From Ptiloglossa arizonensis (lineage: Eukaryota > Arthropoda > Insecta > Hymenoptera > Colletidae), in contig NC_135056.1 of assembly GCF_051014685.1 (NCBI RefSeq), positions 1,860,001-1,924,000 of the forward strand: a stretch of 64,000 bases of DNA. Reading direction: 5' to 3'. The number at the start of each line of letters is the position of its first letter. Position 1 is the stretch's first letter. This document shows positions 1 to 12,038 of the stretch, piece by piece. Position numbers and translations under genes: made by a program. Under the pieces are notes generated by a model, which saw only the letters and a list, made by a program, of their open reading frames with translations, was not told the origin of the DNA and made no database searches.

Positions 1-107
1 TTTCTTAGACTACATACAATACTTCTATAAAAATACTTGCAATGAAATATTAAAACATCATTCATGTGTAGTACTATATTAAATACACCAATAACTTAAA
101 GATATAG

Positions 108-833
108 CTAAACATTAGTTATTTTCTCTGAGTATCTGATGGCATCTTTAAGCTTAAATATTAATTCTTGCAGCTGCTGTATTGTACATGAGAATGTTAC
201 ATGATTTATTGTTTCATGTTTTTTAGTAATAAGTCGCACATGATAAAGAGGAACACCCAGTACATTGCATGTGTCCAACTAAAAATCATTTTCATATAAA
301 TAAAGCATCAGTGGATAAAACATTTGGTGTTCTATTCACTGATCAATTACCTTGACACAATAATCTAGATGCCAATCTACATCAATGATATGTGGTGGGT
401 TATTGCCTGTTAATTCCAAGCGAGACTGTATTGTTATTTTGTTATTAATGTATGCTTCGCATAGTTTCTTTCTTCTCTGTTCATTGACACATGTTCGATA
501 TAAAAAATTTTCTAAACTTTCCTCATTGAAGTCGTGCCGGGCTGCTTCTATTAACAAGCATAGCATGCCAGCAAAACTCTTCTTTGAAAACCTTGAGTTT
601 GAATTTGCTGCTTTCATAATGCCTGTAATTTTATTGGTATAAATAATTTTGTAACATTTAAAATTATTTCAAACAAATATGCTCAAAAAAGTATACTTAC
701 ATTTTATTTCTATAGGATTTTCACATATATGAGAAATAGCTGCGTCTAAGGTTTGTTGAAAATTATCTTCAGCAATATGGCTTGAGTTTAGAATATTGGT
801 GAGACCTTCAATAATATCCTTTGACAACTCCAT
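108..833 (-). CDS. COMMD3: COMM domain-containing protein 3, complete, three exons
   Basis: Exons are 701-833, 351-622 and 108-278, all bounded by GT/AG (donors gtaagt and gtaatt). Phases agree and give 191 residues, close to the 195 of human COMMD3. The protein starts MELSKDIIEG. The middle exon carries the helical N-terminal domain and the linker PHIIDVDWHLDYCVK, matching the COMM-domain entry of COMMD3 (PHITDVSWRLEYQIK in human). The last exon ends with FSCTIQQLQELIFKLKDA, matching the human FSCSMEQLQDLVGKLKDA. Known role of the family: a subunit of the COMMD/CCDC22/CCDC93 (Commander) complex, which recycles endosomal membrane cargo. The start is the first in-frame ATG after upstream AT-rich sequence. 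Nothing looks broken. The match comes from memory of the family, not from a search. Confidence 0.93.
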
Positions 834-2519
834 TATTATATTTTACTACACGTAAGTTTATTGAATAAAACACTAAAACTCAACTAAAAAGAAATTAGTT
901 TTACACAATGCAACTTTTGAACGATCGTTGCTTTTGTAATATGTATATAACAAAGCTTTTTTATCACTTTAAAAGTAATATTCAAATACTATATACAATT
1001 CTATATAAGAGCATGAAAATTGTACAAGTTTTGTAAAACTGAACACAAGAAAATATAGGTTATCTTTGGAAATTGACGAATTGAGAATTTCTTAAACTTT
1101 TATCATAATTCTTGAAAAGTCGTGTAATTCGATGATACATTTAATACTTAATGAATTCTAATAACACCTGTAATTGAATTTTTATCACATTTAACAATTC
1201 ACAGTCTAGTTAGGACATAATACAAATTTTACAATGTTACGAATTTAAATATTTACAATTATATTCTTTCTACAATTTACAGTTTTATTGAAAACTTATT
1301 GCACAATAGAAATTTAAAATTAATCAATATTTATTTAAAAGAAAATAAATAAATAGTATTTCTAATAAAAGTGATGGGTCCAATTTGACCATGCAAATAG
1401 GAATCAAACTATGTATGTGAGAACGTATAATAAAATAGGATAAACGATAATATATGTACATACATATGTAGTGCACATATAGTCAGTCATCAATATTTTT
1501 TATGTTTGTTTTAAATAACTTTATACATTATTCATATCTTTCTTTTATGTTTGATTCGATTTTTCTTATTTTTCTGTTTTCTTGATTGTATCGAAAAATT
1601 CATCTCCTATAATAATTCAAATCAAACCTGTTATATAACGTACAAACATATTAACCATTTTATTCTTAGGGTTTAATTAATTATACGCAAAGTATAATTT
1701 CACAAAAGTAATGATTAAGAATGTACAAATATATTTTGTTTTAGAAATTACAGTAATGTCTGAATAAGTGGCAGTACTTCCGAACTGCTTAACGTTAGTT
1801 ACAGAAAAATATGCGATTCTCAATTTGTGGGCGTAACTACGTTTCTCAAGTTCGCTTGACTTCCATGATCGAATGTTCGCTTTCATGTTTTTCGAACATC
1901 GCCCGTTATTCCCACTCTCTTTGTTGAGTAGGGATAGACGTCTGTCCTTATGGAAACATCACTGTGTATATATATATATATATCAATCAATGTATAAAAG
2001 AAATAATTTATCTAGCAGTATAAAGTAACTTTTAATTCTGACTGTATATTAACGTCTAAATATAAGCATTTATTTCAGTTATAAATTACTAATTTATAAA
2101 AATTTCGAATATGAGTTTGTCTGTAATATAAACTATTTTTTGTTGTCGATAATTATTTGTTTCGAGTTTTCTAAGTAAAAAAGATAGTTCAACTTTTGTG
2201 TAAATCTTTTCTTAATATCTTTTACCGTTCTAAAGATATAATATGTCATAAAAAAGAACTTCATCCTCTCAAACTATAATTCCGCATCTACGAAAAATGT
2301 TCCTTTTTCTTCTTTTTTACGTGGGAGAAATTTAAAACAATATCTTTTCACCTCTTAGAGTGGAGTCGAGGGTAGTATTTGAAATTCTACTAGCTGTGGC
2401 AAGTCGTGTCATTTAAGTGTCTATCTATATGATTTACAATTGTCTTATATAATTATTTTAGTGCTGTTGCAGTACTTTATTCTAACTATACATTTGTACG
2501 TGCATACAATGGATTAAAT
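834..2519. other. AT-rich intergenic sequence, no gene seen
   Basis: This lies upstream of COMMD3 and must contain its promoter, though no clear core element can be assigned. Short reading frames here have no splice context or recognisable protein. A short (TA)n tract sits near 1968-1983. A slightly GC-richer stretch at 1840-1955 may be a degraded repeat. Confidence 0.6.
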
Positions 2520-3145
2520 AAATTGTATTGCGCGCCCATCTTTTCGCGCCGGTGCGTAGACGGCCGATCTCCATTCCCACGTTCCGTCAGTGCTGAATGG
2601 ACTAAGAGGCTCAGTCCTACTGTGGTTCTGGTAGGGATCTGTTCATTCGAGCGCCACATGCTCGGCAGAGTGCGTTAAAAACTAGAGAGCAATCGACATT
2701 GAGCAAAATTTTCTCACAGTGCGAGACCCAAGTTTGCATTTCAAAACAGTTGCCCTCTGGACTTGAGAGCTGCGCGCCTGCGTGTATTGGCGCGTACAAC
2801 CGTTGGTCATTTGGCCAGCAAACCGATGTAGCGTGATAGCGAGTGTTTGTGAGTCGCTTTCCATCGACTGTTTACTCTCTCGGTTGCACATTCCTTTGTC
2901 TCAAATCGTTCCATCAGACTTTTAGATATGCCGAAAAAAATCGGTACCTCGAATTTCGCTCCTCGCGTTATAATTACAGATTTCGAGCTGTTAGCACACA
3001 ATATAACGACGGACGACGTATTGACTTTTCAGGAATGTCGCGAAGCTCGGAAAGGACAAGATCATCATTACGGCGCACAATGGTTTGAAACTGCTATAAT
3101 CCAGAAAAATAGGAAAACATCAATATGGAAGCATTAATTTCGATA
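2520..3145 (+). other. GC-rich island with short ORF 2928-3137, unrecognised
   Basis: About 600 bases are clearly richer in G, C and CpG than their surroundings. Near the right side an ATG at 2928 (context gatATGcc) opens 69 residues beginning MPKKIGTSNFAPRV and ending KTSIWKH, with stop at 3135-3137. The composition would suit a promoter, 5' UTR and first coding exon, or the end of an old transposon. I do not recognise the protein. No strong splice donor interrupts the ORF. Sequence just downstream looks repetitive, which favours a transposon origin. Whether it is expressed cannot be told from sequence. Confidence 0.3.
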
Positions 3146-3149
3146 AAAT

Positions 3150-3425
3150 TAGTATCCAAATGTTTTCGGGGTTGCTGATTACGAATTTGGGGTAAAAATT
3201 ACTGAAAACAAAATGGTAAATCCAATTTGTTGAACGTATATTTTAAATAATTGTCATATTTACATATTTTATTATCATATTTACATTAGTATTCGAGAGC
3301 TGTCGAATTTATCTGTTACAAATCAGTATTCAAAATTCATGAAAATAATAAATATTCAATAAAGACAAAATGGCGGATTCAAAATTAAATTATAGTTTGG
3401 ATTAATCAATTAAAAGTTTTAAGAG
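3150..3425. repeat. probable dispersed repeat with 'aaaatggcggattc'-like motifs
   Basis: The stretch contains 'gttttcggggttgctgatta' and, later, 'acaaaatggcggattcaaa', a kind of motif I associate with high-copy non-coding repeats of insect genomes. No coding potential is seen and the borders are uncertain. Confidence 0.35.
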
Positions 3426-3699
3426 GTTTACGGTAGATTAAGGAAACACTAAAACTAGTTGTTAACTCCGAGAAAAGAAGGATTCGTTATTTTAAACATT
3501 TGACGCTGAAGAATTTCGGAACTCTTTGTTCCGCGCGGCTTCTACTTTTACACATGGTTTTCTTTCGGACTTGCAAAATTGCGTCTAGTGTCGGTAGCAA
3601 ATAACACTGCGGTCCACCGCGGAGATGCACCGCTGCCTGACGTGTCATGTCTCCAGGCAATGGTAACATTGGAGTTTATTATCCTCGTCAGCATCGACT

Positions 3700-4185
3700 C
3701 CACCACGAGTCTCCCGGCTTCTGTTACCTTACGGACGGCAGAAAGAGGGCACTGGACTCAAACCGACCCCAAGCCGAAAGGGGTCTGCGGTCGTGAGATT
3801 GGGGCTCACGGCCGTCCTTTGTACGGTTATTGCAGAATATGGTGACGGGGCAGTGTGGCCCTGCCCCGTCGTCGAGCGTCCAGGCGCTGTGGAAAGTAGG
3901 GAGGTAGCAACCTATCACCTCCCTTTAACGAAAATGGAGTAAGGCGCGGCGATCGCGCTGTACGGAGGTTTACCGGAAGTGTTGATGCGATTCGATTACC
4001 GATGCTCCCCCCCCCCCAACCCTCCCCCCGATAATGTGCAAGAATGGTCACTGTGATGGGTTTTAGTGGGTAGGTCCCGTATTCGATCGTTCCGCTTGCG
4101 GGGAATTCCACACTTCTCCCAGCTCCTCCCCAAGGGGTCGAGGGGGTCTTTCGAAGATTTTTCCTACGTAAAAAAAAACCGACAA
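3700..4185 (+). mobile_element. R1-clade LINE, 3'-terminal remnant (copy 1)
   Basis: This is GC-rich DNA in an AT-rich setting. Positions 3795-4175 are repeated with divergence at 5452-5728, including the start 'gagattggggctcacggccg' and the end 'acgtaaaaaa' before the poly(A). A poly(C) tract lies at 4009-4018. The same 3' end occurs near 34.2 kb and 56.8 kb, where it follows reverse-transcriptase or C-terminal CCHC coding sequence; that places it in an R1-like non-LTR family. This copy is 5' truncated with no intact reading frame. The left border is unclear, so 3480-3700 may belong to a different repeat (see the match to 57.75 kb). Confidence 0.7.
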
Positions 4186-4189
4186 GGTT

Positions 4190-5738
4190 TTATGAGAAGG
4201 CGGGAATGTGAGTGGGGAATGTTGGGTCCCCCTAACAGTGCTGGGCGAGGATATATTCGCCTTAAGACCTCCGCCCCTGCTTCGCCTGGAAAGTGGGTGA
4301 ACCCGCCATGAGAGGGAGATGCTCTCGGGTGTGAGTTTGAAGCTCACGGCTGCAATTCGTGTGGCCCCTGGGGAAAATGGCGGTGCGGGAGTGTGTCCCT
4401 GATCTAACCCAGATCCAATCACCTGGTCCGCCGAGCTAGGAGTCACTGTTGCGGAGCTAGTCGCGGCCATCTGAAGACTCGAAGCGAAGAACAGCACCCC
4501 GGGTCTTGACTTGAACACTACCCCGGCCTATCTGCCTCCTCGACGATACAGCCAAGTTGTTTGAAAGGGTGCTGGAGGTCCGTATCATCGGGTATTTGTC
4601 TTGAGGTGCGCCCGATCTGGCCGAGTGCTAGTTCGCGTTTGCCGCCTCTACACGGACTGCAGTGTCTAGCTGCGCCGGGTGCATTGCGGGTCGCCCGTGG
4701 TCATAGTACCATGTCCTATGAGGCGGCGACCGTCCTGTCGGAGATACTCCCGCTGGACTTGCTAGCGGGCGGGGGTTGGTCCTGGCGGAATCGAGGTGGA
4801 AGCCTTCAGACGCCAGGCCCGGTAGTTTGTGCTACTACGTTGGTAGTAACAGGCCCAGACTGTCGGGGCTATCCGACCACTCCTGTTGGAGTGGCTGGGT
4901 AGAGGCTACGGTTCCCTCACCTACCGTATGGTGCACATGGATGTTTTGGGCGATACCTGCACCGTATAGACAAGGAGACGACGACGCGTTGTCGGCATTC
5001 TCCAGTGAACAAGAACGCAGCGCAGCACACTCTGGAAGTGCGTCCAGAGGCGGTTGAGTGGCATGTCCTAATCGTCACGATTGGGACGGATCTGTCACTG
5101 CCGGTCGTGATAAGAGCCATGCTCGGGAACGAGAGAAAGTGGAAGGCCATCTTCTGCGAAACTGTAATTTTGTAGGAGGTCGTAAAACCGAGGTGAGAGT
5201 AGGCTCGCATGAGCTCGAATAGATCTCCCTAAGAGCGGCGGGCAAAGGCGAGTTGGCCTGGCGTCTCAAGCTTCTGGCCATGCCTCACTCGGGAAGGGGG
5301 CAGCTCTTAAATGAGCGAGAGGGAGAGGCTCCTGGGAGGAGGGGCTAGTGTTTCCCCTGAGAGCAGACCCAAGATAAACTTCGCGCCGTCGGCCCGGTGG
5401 CGCCTTGCGTCTCTGTGCCGTTGGAAGTGGCTACGGGAGGCGCAGACTGTCATGAGATTGGGGCTCACGGCCGCCCTTCGTGCGGTTACTGTGGAATATG
5501 ACAACGGAGCAGTGCGGCACTGCCCGGGGACCACCGGAAGACTTGATGCGATTCGATTCCCGGTGGCTCCCCCGATAATATGCGAGGATGGTCCACGTGG
5601 TGGGTGTTAGTTGGTAGGTCCCGTATCCGATTGTTCCGCTTGCGGGGAATCTCACACTTCCCCTGGCTCCTTCCCAAAGCGTCAGGGGAGTTTTATAAAG
5701 ATTTCTCCCCACGTAAAAAAAAAAAATAAGGTTTAACA
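4190..5738 (+). mobile_element. R1-clade LINE, degenerate RT and C-terminal tail (copy 2)
   Basis: The copy begins directly after the poly(A) of copy 1 and ends in its own A-run at about 5716-5728. Translation around 4532-4650 shows the RT segment CLLDDTAKLFERVLEVRIIGY followed by stops. From 4790 the sequence follows the arginine-rich, CCHC-containing C-terminal region of the same family (compare copy B at 33.5-34.1 kb). 3' UTR follows from 5452. Most of the RT and the whole endonuclease are missing. It is inactive. Confidence 0.75.
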
Positions 5739-6720
5739 CTACTCTTGTCTCTTTCACTGCAGACCATTTATATGTGGATTGTTCACGCCGTCCGCGTACT
5801 GATTGCTGCGGAAAGACACAAAAGTCAGCACCTGTATCAATTAAAAATTGTGTTTTCGAATTACTGCCTGTTAGAAAAAGACGGTGTAATATTGGGTGGC
5901 GGTCGCTTGTCACCATTAGCGACTGCCCTGGATGTTTTCTGCACCAGTCAACGCATACGGTTGAATGCACTTATCCTGGCACTGGAACCGAATTTCCAAT
6001 GATAACAAAACATCCAATTTTTATTCCAGCGGCGTCAAGATCGCGATTGCGCCCTATAGGATTCTGCCGTATTGGTGAAATCTCCTAGCGCAATGACACC
6101 GTCAATCGTGTACCACCTTCAGATTTAAAAGGGCCTCTAAATGGTGTTCAGCTAAAGGTGTCATTGCAGCGAATTGCGAATGAGGGTTTGACGATTCGAC
6201 CACTGCGTCTGCCAATTCCACAACCTTTTCTAATTCGACGGCCTTTGCCATAGCAAAAATTACCTGCATATTCGTAGGCAATCATCTAATCCATAGAGTG
6301 CACAATAAACCATCAGACACCGTTGTACCTGCTAAGGTACGTAGGTGTAAAAATCGGGAGGGCTTTCAATCCCTCATTTCTTTCGATTTCAGGAGGCGTC
6401 GAGTCTTTTGTTTCTGCGATTAATTTAATCATCGGATGAGTTCAGTTTTTTACTTCTATTATGGACCTGAAACTGACGGGTGCATTACTATGTCTCGCAC
6501 TTCCGCGGCTAACATGGGGTTCAATACACCAAGTATAACCAAACTTGATGTCTTCGGTAGATATACTCAAAGCATCAAAATTGCGTAAAACTCTGATATT
6601 CTAACAGCGACACGATCCACCGACGGTGCATATCTACCCGCTTCTCTTGTTGTTCTAGTATTGCTGATGTCACTTATGTGTGCCATCATAAAGAACGAAG
6701 CACAAATGAACAATGCATAT
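5739..6720 (-). mobile_element. Ty3/gypsy-type retrotransposon remnant (protease and gag end)
   Basis: On the minus strand, 5745-5970 encodes a retropepsin segment with the active-site motif FLIDTGADFCVFP preceded by LHRLFLTGS, resembling Mag-clade gypsy elements. Just upstream (5970-6010) frame-shifted pieces resemble the C-terminal gag segment that precedes the protease in that clade (WKFGSSA, then CIQPYALTG in another frame). Several frameshifts and stops are present. The left side is cut by LINE copy 2, whose poly(A) abuts the protease. No LTR was identified. Confidence 0.65.
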
Positions 6721-7355
6721 TAAAATGTTTTTATAAAATCACAACACTGTGTTTAAAGTAAGGTCACCAATGAAGTGTGGAAGGTGAGAATGCAAAAGAA
6801 ACCAAACCTTCTCTTCTTAAAAGTATTCCAATTTTATTAATAACACACCTAGTTTGTTTTAATTCTGTACGCGTGACGATGGCACTAATAAACTGGACTG
6901 AAACTCAAACTGGATTGAACATTGCTGAACTTCCGTCTTCTCGCGGTGGCAAACAACGCGTCCTTAAAACTAATGGGGAAAGAAGAAGACCGATGTAGGA
7001 TAGAAAATGATAGAGAACAGAAACGGAAAGAAAGTGGAGAAAATCGCAGGAAAACAGAAAAAGCGCTAGAAAACAGGGTAGAAAAGTTTGGAAAATGCTA
7101 CTCGTTCGCTTTCCCGCAAGTCTGGTCGCTATATTTGCTTCCAAAACCGCTCAAGAGCGAGATGAGGAATTACCAAAACTGGAAAGTAAAAAGCAAGAAA
7201 TATAAAATACCAGAATGACGGAAAAGTGAAAGTAAAGAAGAAGGCAAAAAAACTAAGACCTACTTTGACATATTTCAGATATTTGCAACAACTTTGGAAA
7301 CGACGAAACCTACCAAGAAGGTCATGCTGATAACGTCAAGATGCCACAAGTTTTT
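6721..7355. other. no gene seen; mixed-composition sequence
   Basis: Short reading frames on both strands look like chance or repeat-derived open frames (lysine-rich at 6920-7218). No splice-bounded exon or known domain was found. It may be the non-coding end of the adjoining gypsy remnant, but no repeat partner in the window proves this. Confidence 0.4.
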
Positions 7356-7880
7356 CAACTTTCACTTGCAAGGGTTTCGTTCAAGGCACTCAAAAAAGCG
7401 TGCATTCTTCAATAGAAACGAGATTAAATTTCACTCTGCGCGCTTGCTGTCCAACGCTTCTACGGAATTTTTGAAGCGTCGGCAATCCAGTCCTCTTGTT
7501 TACCTGTATTACATAACAAGACAGTGTCTTCTTTTCGTCCCATATAACGATTGCCATCGCTTGATAAGTAGAGGATAGGCATTGTCCAAAAACGCATATG
7601 ATTATCGTACTGAATTGGTATTGTCACATCAACGTTGTTTTATTATAGGAACTCTAGACCGTAGAGGCACGGTTTCCGGCAGAAATTATCCTGCAGGAAT
7701 TATTCTTGTTAAATAAAATAAAATGACAACAAACGACTGTCTTTTTCAGGACGGTCAAAGGCGTAATAATTGTAAAATTTATTTCTTGGGTATAACGCTT
7801 TCCCTCACACGAACCTTCGTTTCGAGAATGATTCTTGATTTCAGAGATTGTAACCAATCTTTACTTTTTAACAGTGCTAA
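7356..7880 (+). repeat. dispersed repeat, copy 1 of 2 (mate at 20,089-20,555)
   Basis: About 500 bases align with 20,089-20,555 in the same orientation, with many substitutions and small indels. Shared anchors include 'gcaagggtttcgttcaagg' against 'gcaagggttttgttcaagg', 'cattgtccaa', 'gattatcgtactg', 'aggaattattct' and 'aaccaatc'. There are no terminal inverted repeats and no coding domain. The family is unknown; it could be an LTR or a non-autonomous element. Confidence 0.6.
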
Positions 7881-9189
7881 GTTTCTAATAAGAGATCTTT
7901 TCAAAAATAGGATGATTAATTATAAAATGGTTACTTTATGATAAATATTAAATTAAATAAATATTAAGTTTATATTAGTTTATAACAAAAAAATGTATTA
8001 AGTTTCTCTTAGTTAATGATGAAAATGACAATTCCTTTTAACATATTGTTATTTAAAAAAAAAACATACGTTCCAAACTCTGTATATTTATATTTCTTTT
8101 TGCGATAAAAATTTTGCTGTAATGAATATATGTTTGAAAAAATAATCGGTTTTTTTATTTTTTCAATCCCCAAGTTTGGACTACAATTTCCGGTTAGCAA
8201 TTCATGACACTCTGGGTTTATATTATGATAAGGTGGCAACCCTGACTATAATACGTAGTAGTACCATATTATTTTCTTACTGGCGTTTAAAAGAACGTCC
8301 TTCAACATGAATACAAAGATTTTCTCGATCCCTAAATAATGTGTTTACTCTTTGAAGTATATCATTGATTTTTATATCTTTTACAATATTATCGTACTCT
8401 TTCTTTGTATTTTTCATTCCCCTCTTCCAACATTAAAGTCATATTAATTTTGTTTGTAGTGTAATTAGTTATTTTTAATAATTATAAAAATGAATTCCAA
8501 AACTGCTGAAAGAGTTTTACATAATATTATTTATTCACGAACATCCATGAGAACGTAGATATTAGAGGTGACGTATAAATTTATTGAAAGCAACGAATAC
8601 TACTTTACGACATTAAAATTAAAATATCTTCGAATCTAATGACTTTGTAGTATAAACATTGAAGACCTAACTCTGTTTACCCACAATTAATTTATGTAAA
8701 CATATATTCATTTATTTCTATTACTCGATTTATTTTATACGTATCGAAAGATATAGATTTAAATTAATATTCTACAAAAATAAAAGCAAATTATGATACA
8801 AAAATTTAAATGAAATGGTATATAGCAATCTCTCTACCACATAGTGCACAATATTTACAAGGTCAAGGATTACATTAAATTTTTAATTGTTTTATGATAG
8901 AAACTATTCAAACTATCGATGTAAATTATAATATTATATATTTTTTATTGCACAAAAGTTAAAATTTTACCAAGAATCGATTCATAAAGCCAGGAGAGAA
9001 AGAACGAGCATACGCCTGCGCCATGTTCTGTACATATGTATATACATAATGTTTCATTTCAAGTATTCATACGAAGCGTACAGTAACGGAAACGAAGTAT
9101 GTAGCTGGTTCTGTGACATTTCATTGATGTGATATTTTGAGGTGACTACAATAAGACACCTTGCGCAAAGAAAAAAAAAATTGATAAAG
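7881..9189. other. AT-rich intergenic sequence, no gene seen
   Basis: It separates the repeat from the small secreted-peptide gene. It must include that gene's promoter, but no convincing TATA or initiator can be chosen among many AT-rich candidates. No coding exon found. Confidence 0.5.
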
Positions 9190-9845
9190 ATGCGCGACAA
9201 TGTAAGTTTTTGATGAACAATGGAGTGCTTAAGAGGAAACAGTTACCAGTTTACTGTTGCATTACAGCCATCGATCTATTGCACCTTTTGTTCATTTCAA
9301 TATTTTACATCCTTTTCTTCTATATATTTCATTTACTTCCCTATCTTTCTTTTGATTTCTTGAAACGTACAATAACGTAACTGCGATATGAAATAAGAAG
9401 AAAATAAAATTTATTTCGAATTAATTGTTTGTTTCATAGGAAGGATTGGCATTACATCTGTTATTGGTGCTAGTTGTATGTGCAGAAGTACATACGACGA
9501 GTACAAGGCACCTTATTAAGAAAAGAAATTATAGCGATCAAAGTGTGAGAGGTTATTTAGCGGAGGTAAGTAAAAAGTAAACAAACGTGGTTTTATTCTC
9601 GATAGAAGGTTTGACAAACTACCCGCAAAATAGTGAATTAAAAGAAATATTTCGTTTTATAGCGCACTTGTTGGTGGAATGAAGTCTGCAAGGAAGAATT
9701 TCACAGTAAATTTCGATGTCGTTGTCCGAGATGGTCCTATTGTCGTGCTCCTGGTAGATATTACGATGCACATTGCAGCATGACACGTACCGGTTATATT
9801 TGGACTCAACCAGAGACTTCGTTAACACTCGAAGTTAATAAATAA
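9190..9845 (+). CDS. putative secreted cysteine-rich peptide precursor, 3 exons, 106 aa
   Basis: Exons are 9190-9201, 9440-9565 and 9663-9845. Introns of 238 and 97 bases start gtaagt and end atag. All exons are whole codons. Residues 1-4 (MRDN) come from exon 1. Exon 2 supplies a hydrophobic signal core, LALHLLLVLVVCA, and a basic site LIKKR at about residues 26-30 that suits proprotein cleavage. Exon 3 starts RTCWWNEVCKEEF and carries six cysteines spaced C-x5-C-x9-C-x-C-x5-C-x10-C, then GYIWTQPE and the stop. Expected to be an extracellular, disulphide-bonded peptide; whether it is hormone-like, defensive or structural is unknown. I do not recognise a named family. The short spliced introns, clean frame and dense cysteines argue for a living gene. 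The tiny first coding exon is the least certain part. Confidence 0.72.
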
Positions 9846-11936
9846 TTCATCTTATACAAATTTTTTTATTAGCTATTCCTTTCTCAAAAAAAAATTTAAG
9901 TCATCATATTTATGTTCAACGAATAGTTGCATTGGATAGCAATTACTGATGTTGAGAATCGTTTATAATTTAATTTTAAATACTCTGTTTTCTAGAAGAA
10001 ATTAACGATTTAATTTCATCGGATCTTTACATATTTTAACAAATTCGTTTCAAAAAACAAAAATTTAACATCCACGAATTCTTATTTACTTCTTATTTTG
10101 TTTTAATTTCCTTTTTCCTCTATTGTATATCTTTTTCAATTAATAAGTTATAAAAAACAGAACATTAAAAATTATATTCTGTATTATTAACGAAGGTATA
10201 ATATGAACGAGATTATTTCAAGAAATATGTTTGAATATTATAATTATATCGATTTTGTAATTGATTATATTAATTATATATGACCTTTTATTATGTGCTG
10301 TATAATAGATATCCAATTTTTTTAAGCTTTCACTTAAACACAAATATATTTCATATTATAGTAACAATATGAAACAAAATAACACAAATAGTATAATTAT
10401 AATTCAAAAAAGTTCTTCATAGTGAAACAATTAAAGTATAAATGTATATTTATAAGACAAAATTGCGTACATAAAATATAAATCGATCATATAAGAAGAA
10501 AAACATGTTTTACGTTTATTTAATTTTAAGAATATCTATGTGTCAGAATAATGACTTTTATATTCAGAGTGAATGATTTACCTCTCGCATCCGTACTGAA
10601 AGAGGATAATTTTAATTATATATACAATTTCTATTATGGGCCTGCATATATGTATTAAAAGTAATAGCAGTAATTTCAGGAATGATCGGATCTATAAATT
10701 CGAAAAACAAAAATTCAACCGATCGAACATTCAAATATATCGATATGTCGACAAATTGACATTTATTTCTTTCAATAATAAAATTTTATTCAATTATAAA
10801 AGTGGGTTCGAGCTAAACGCGTCATTTGATAACTGTCAAAATGACGTCATGTGCTACGAATACATCACGTTTAATCATAGATTTATATTAACAAGTTCGC
10901 ACGTGATGCAATTTCTAGCGGTAATTTGCATCTTAAGTTTACATCTAAAGAAAGTCTTGAGTTCTTTTATTATGAACTTAATGATGCAATTATAATTAAA
11001 AGTATAATCATTTCGTGATTAATAATTAATAAGTTAATTATATTTGATGATTGTATTTACTTTTATTATTTGGATTACTCATTAATCATGGTTAGTAATT
11101 AATAAGTAATTATAATAATTAATTATTAGCACAATTATAGAATAATCGCAATCGTTAGTCATTAATAAAATTATATTGATAAACTACAAAGAAACTTGGA
11201 CACATAGGACGCAGCTATAAAGTGACGTATATTGTTCGTACGTACTAAACCCTGTACAAACATGTAAGTAAGTTGTACATACTATATAATGTTGGGAACT
11301 ATAGAAATAAGTTTCTAGAGGTCCCATGAAGTAAAAAGAACGCTTCTCGACTCTGCCTATGCACTGCGATTTCTTATGGTTACCTTAGTAGTTGCGTGTC
11401 AGGAAGGTGTTAGGAAAATGTATAAGTAACAATCCTATCTTAAAAGTATATGAAATTACTTATAAGTAATTATGTTTTTGAATGTTTTATATTTCATGGT
11501 AAATGTAAATATTTTATTACATTTCGTAAAAAGTAGAAGAATAGTAACAAGAGTAAAAATTAACAAACTATGAATACGGAATTATACAAAATTATTAAAA
11601 AATGTACTTGTACGTAACGTTATTACTAAAAAAGTCTGAATTACTTTTAACAATGTGAAGAAATGTCTGAGTAAGAAATTATTTAATTTAACGAGTCAAA
11701 TATTATTATTTGTAGACATTTTATTATGATCATAGTTCTCGAGAGGTACGGTGTTGTTCCTGAATTCTACAATCTACAGTTTGTTAATAAGAAAATGAAG
11801 GATATTTTTTCAGTTTCAGATACTTGTGCCAATGTAAATCAAAAAGTCTCTTTCCATTTTGCAATCCTAGGTCTTGTTACCGAGATATAAGTTGTTAATT
11901 TATCTACAATTGATAAGTTAAGATTTTACAGATAAT
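9846..11936. other. AT-rich intergenic sequence, no supported gene
   Basis: An open frame at 10,636-10,995 (119 residues, beginning MGLHICIKSN) lacks domain similarity, biased codon use or splice context, and I regard it as chance. Positions 10,990-11,160 are low-complexity AT with repeated 'taattaataa' words. Confidence 0.5.
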
Positions 11937-12038
11937 AGGTTGTTCAATGAGTTTTGTCATTCGATAAAACTTATCGAACAGTATAATACTAGGTTGCTCA
12001 ATAAGTTTTATAAACGACAAAACTTATTGAACAACCTA
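11937..12038 (+). mobile_element. mariner-type MITE, 102 bp, two hairpins (copy 1)
   Basis: Termini are taggttgttcaa and its complement ttgaacaaccta, flanked by TA, as in mariner elements. Internally the element folds into two hairpins because the terminal motif recurs near its centre. The same element lies in reverse orientation at 31,183-31,286. No coding capacity. Confidence 0.8.

Noticed and set aside
4063..4518. 151-codon minus-strand frame in GC-rich DNA
   Set aside because: Antisense of LINE 3' sequence; long open frames on the wrong strand are expected in GC-rich repeats.
9619..9828. 69-codon minus-strand frame over the small peptide gene
   Set aside because: It is the antisense shadow of exon 3 of the secreted-peptide gene, which has splice sites, a signal core and patterned cysteines.
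10636..10995. 119-codon open frame on the plus strand
   Set aside because: AT-driven composition, no domain, no splice context and no signal of selection; best seen as a chance frame between two genes.
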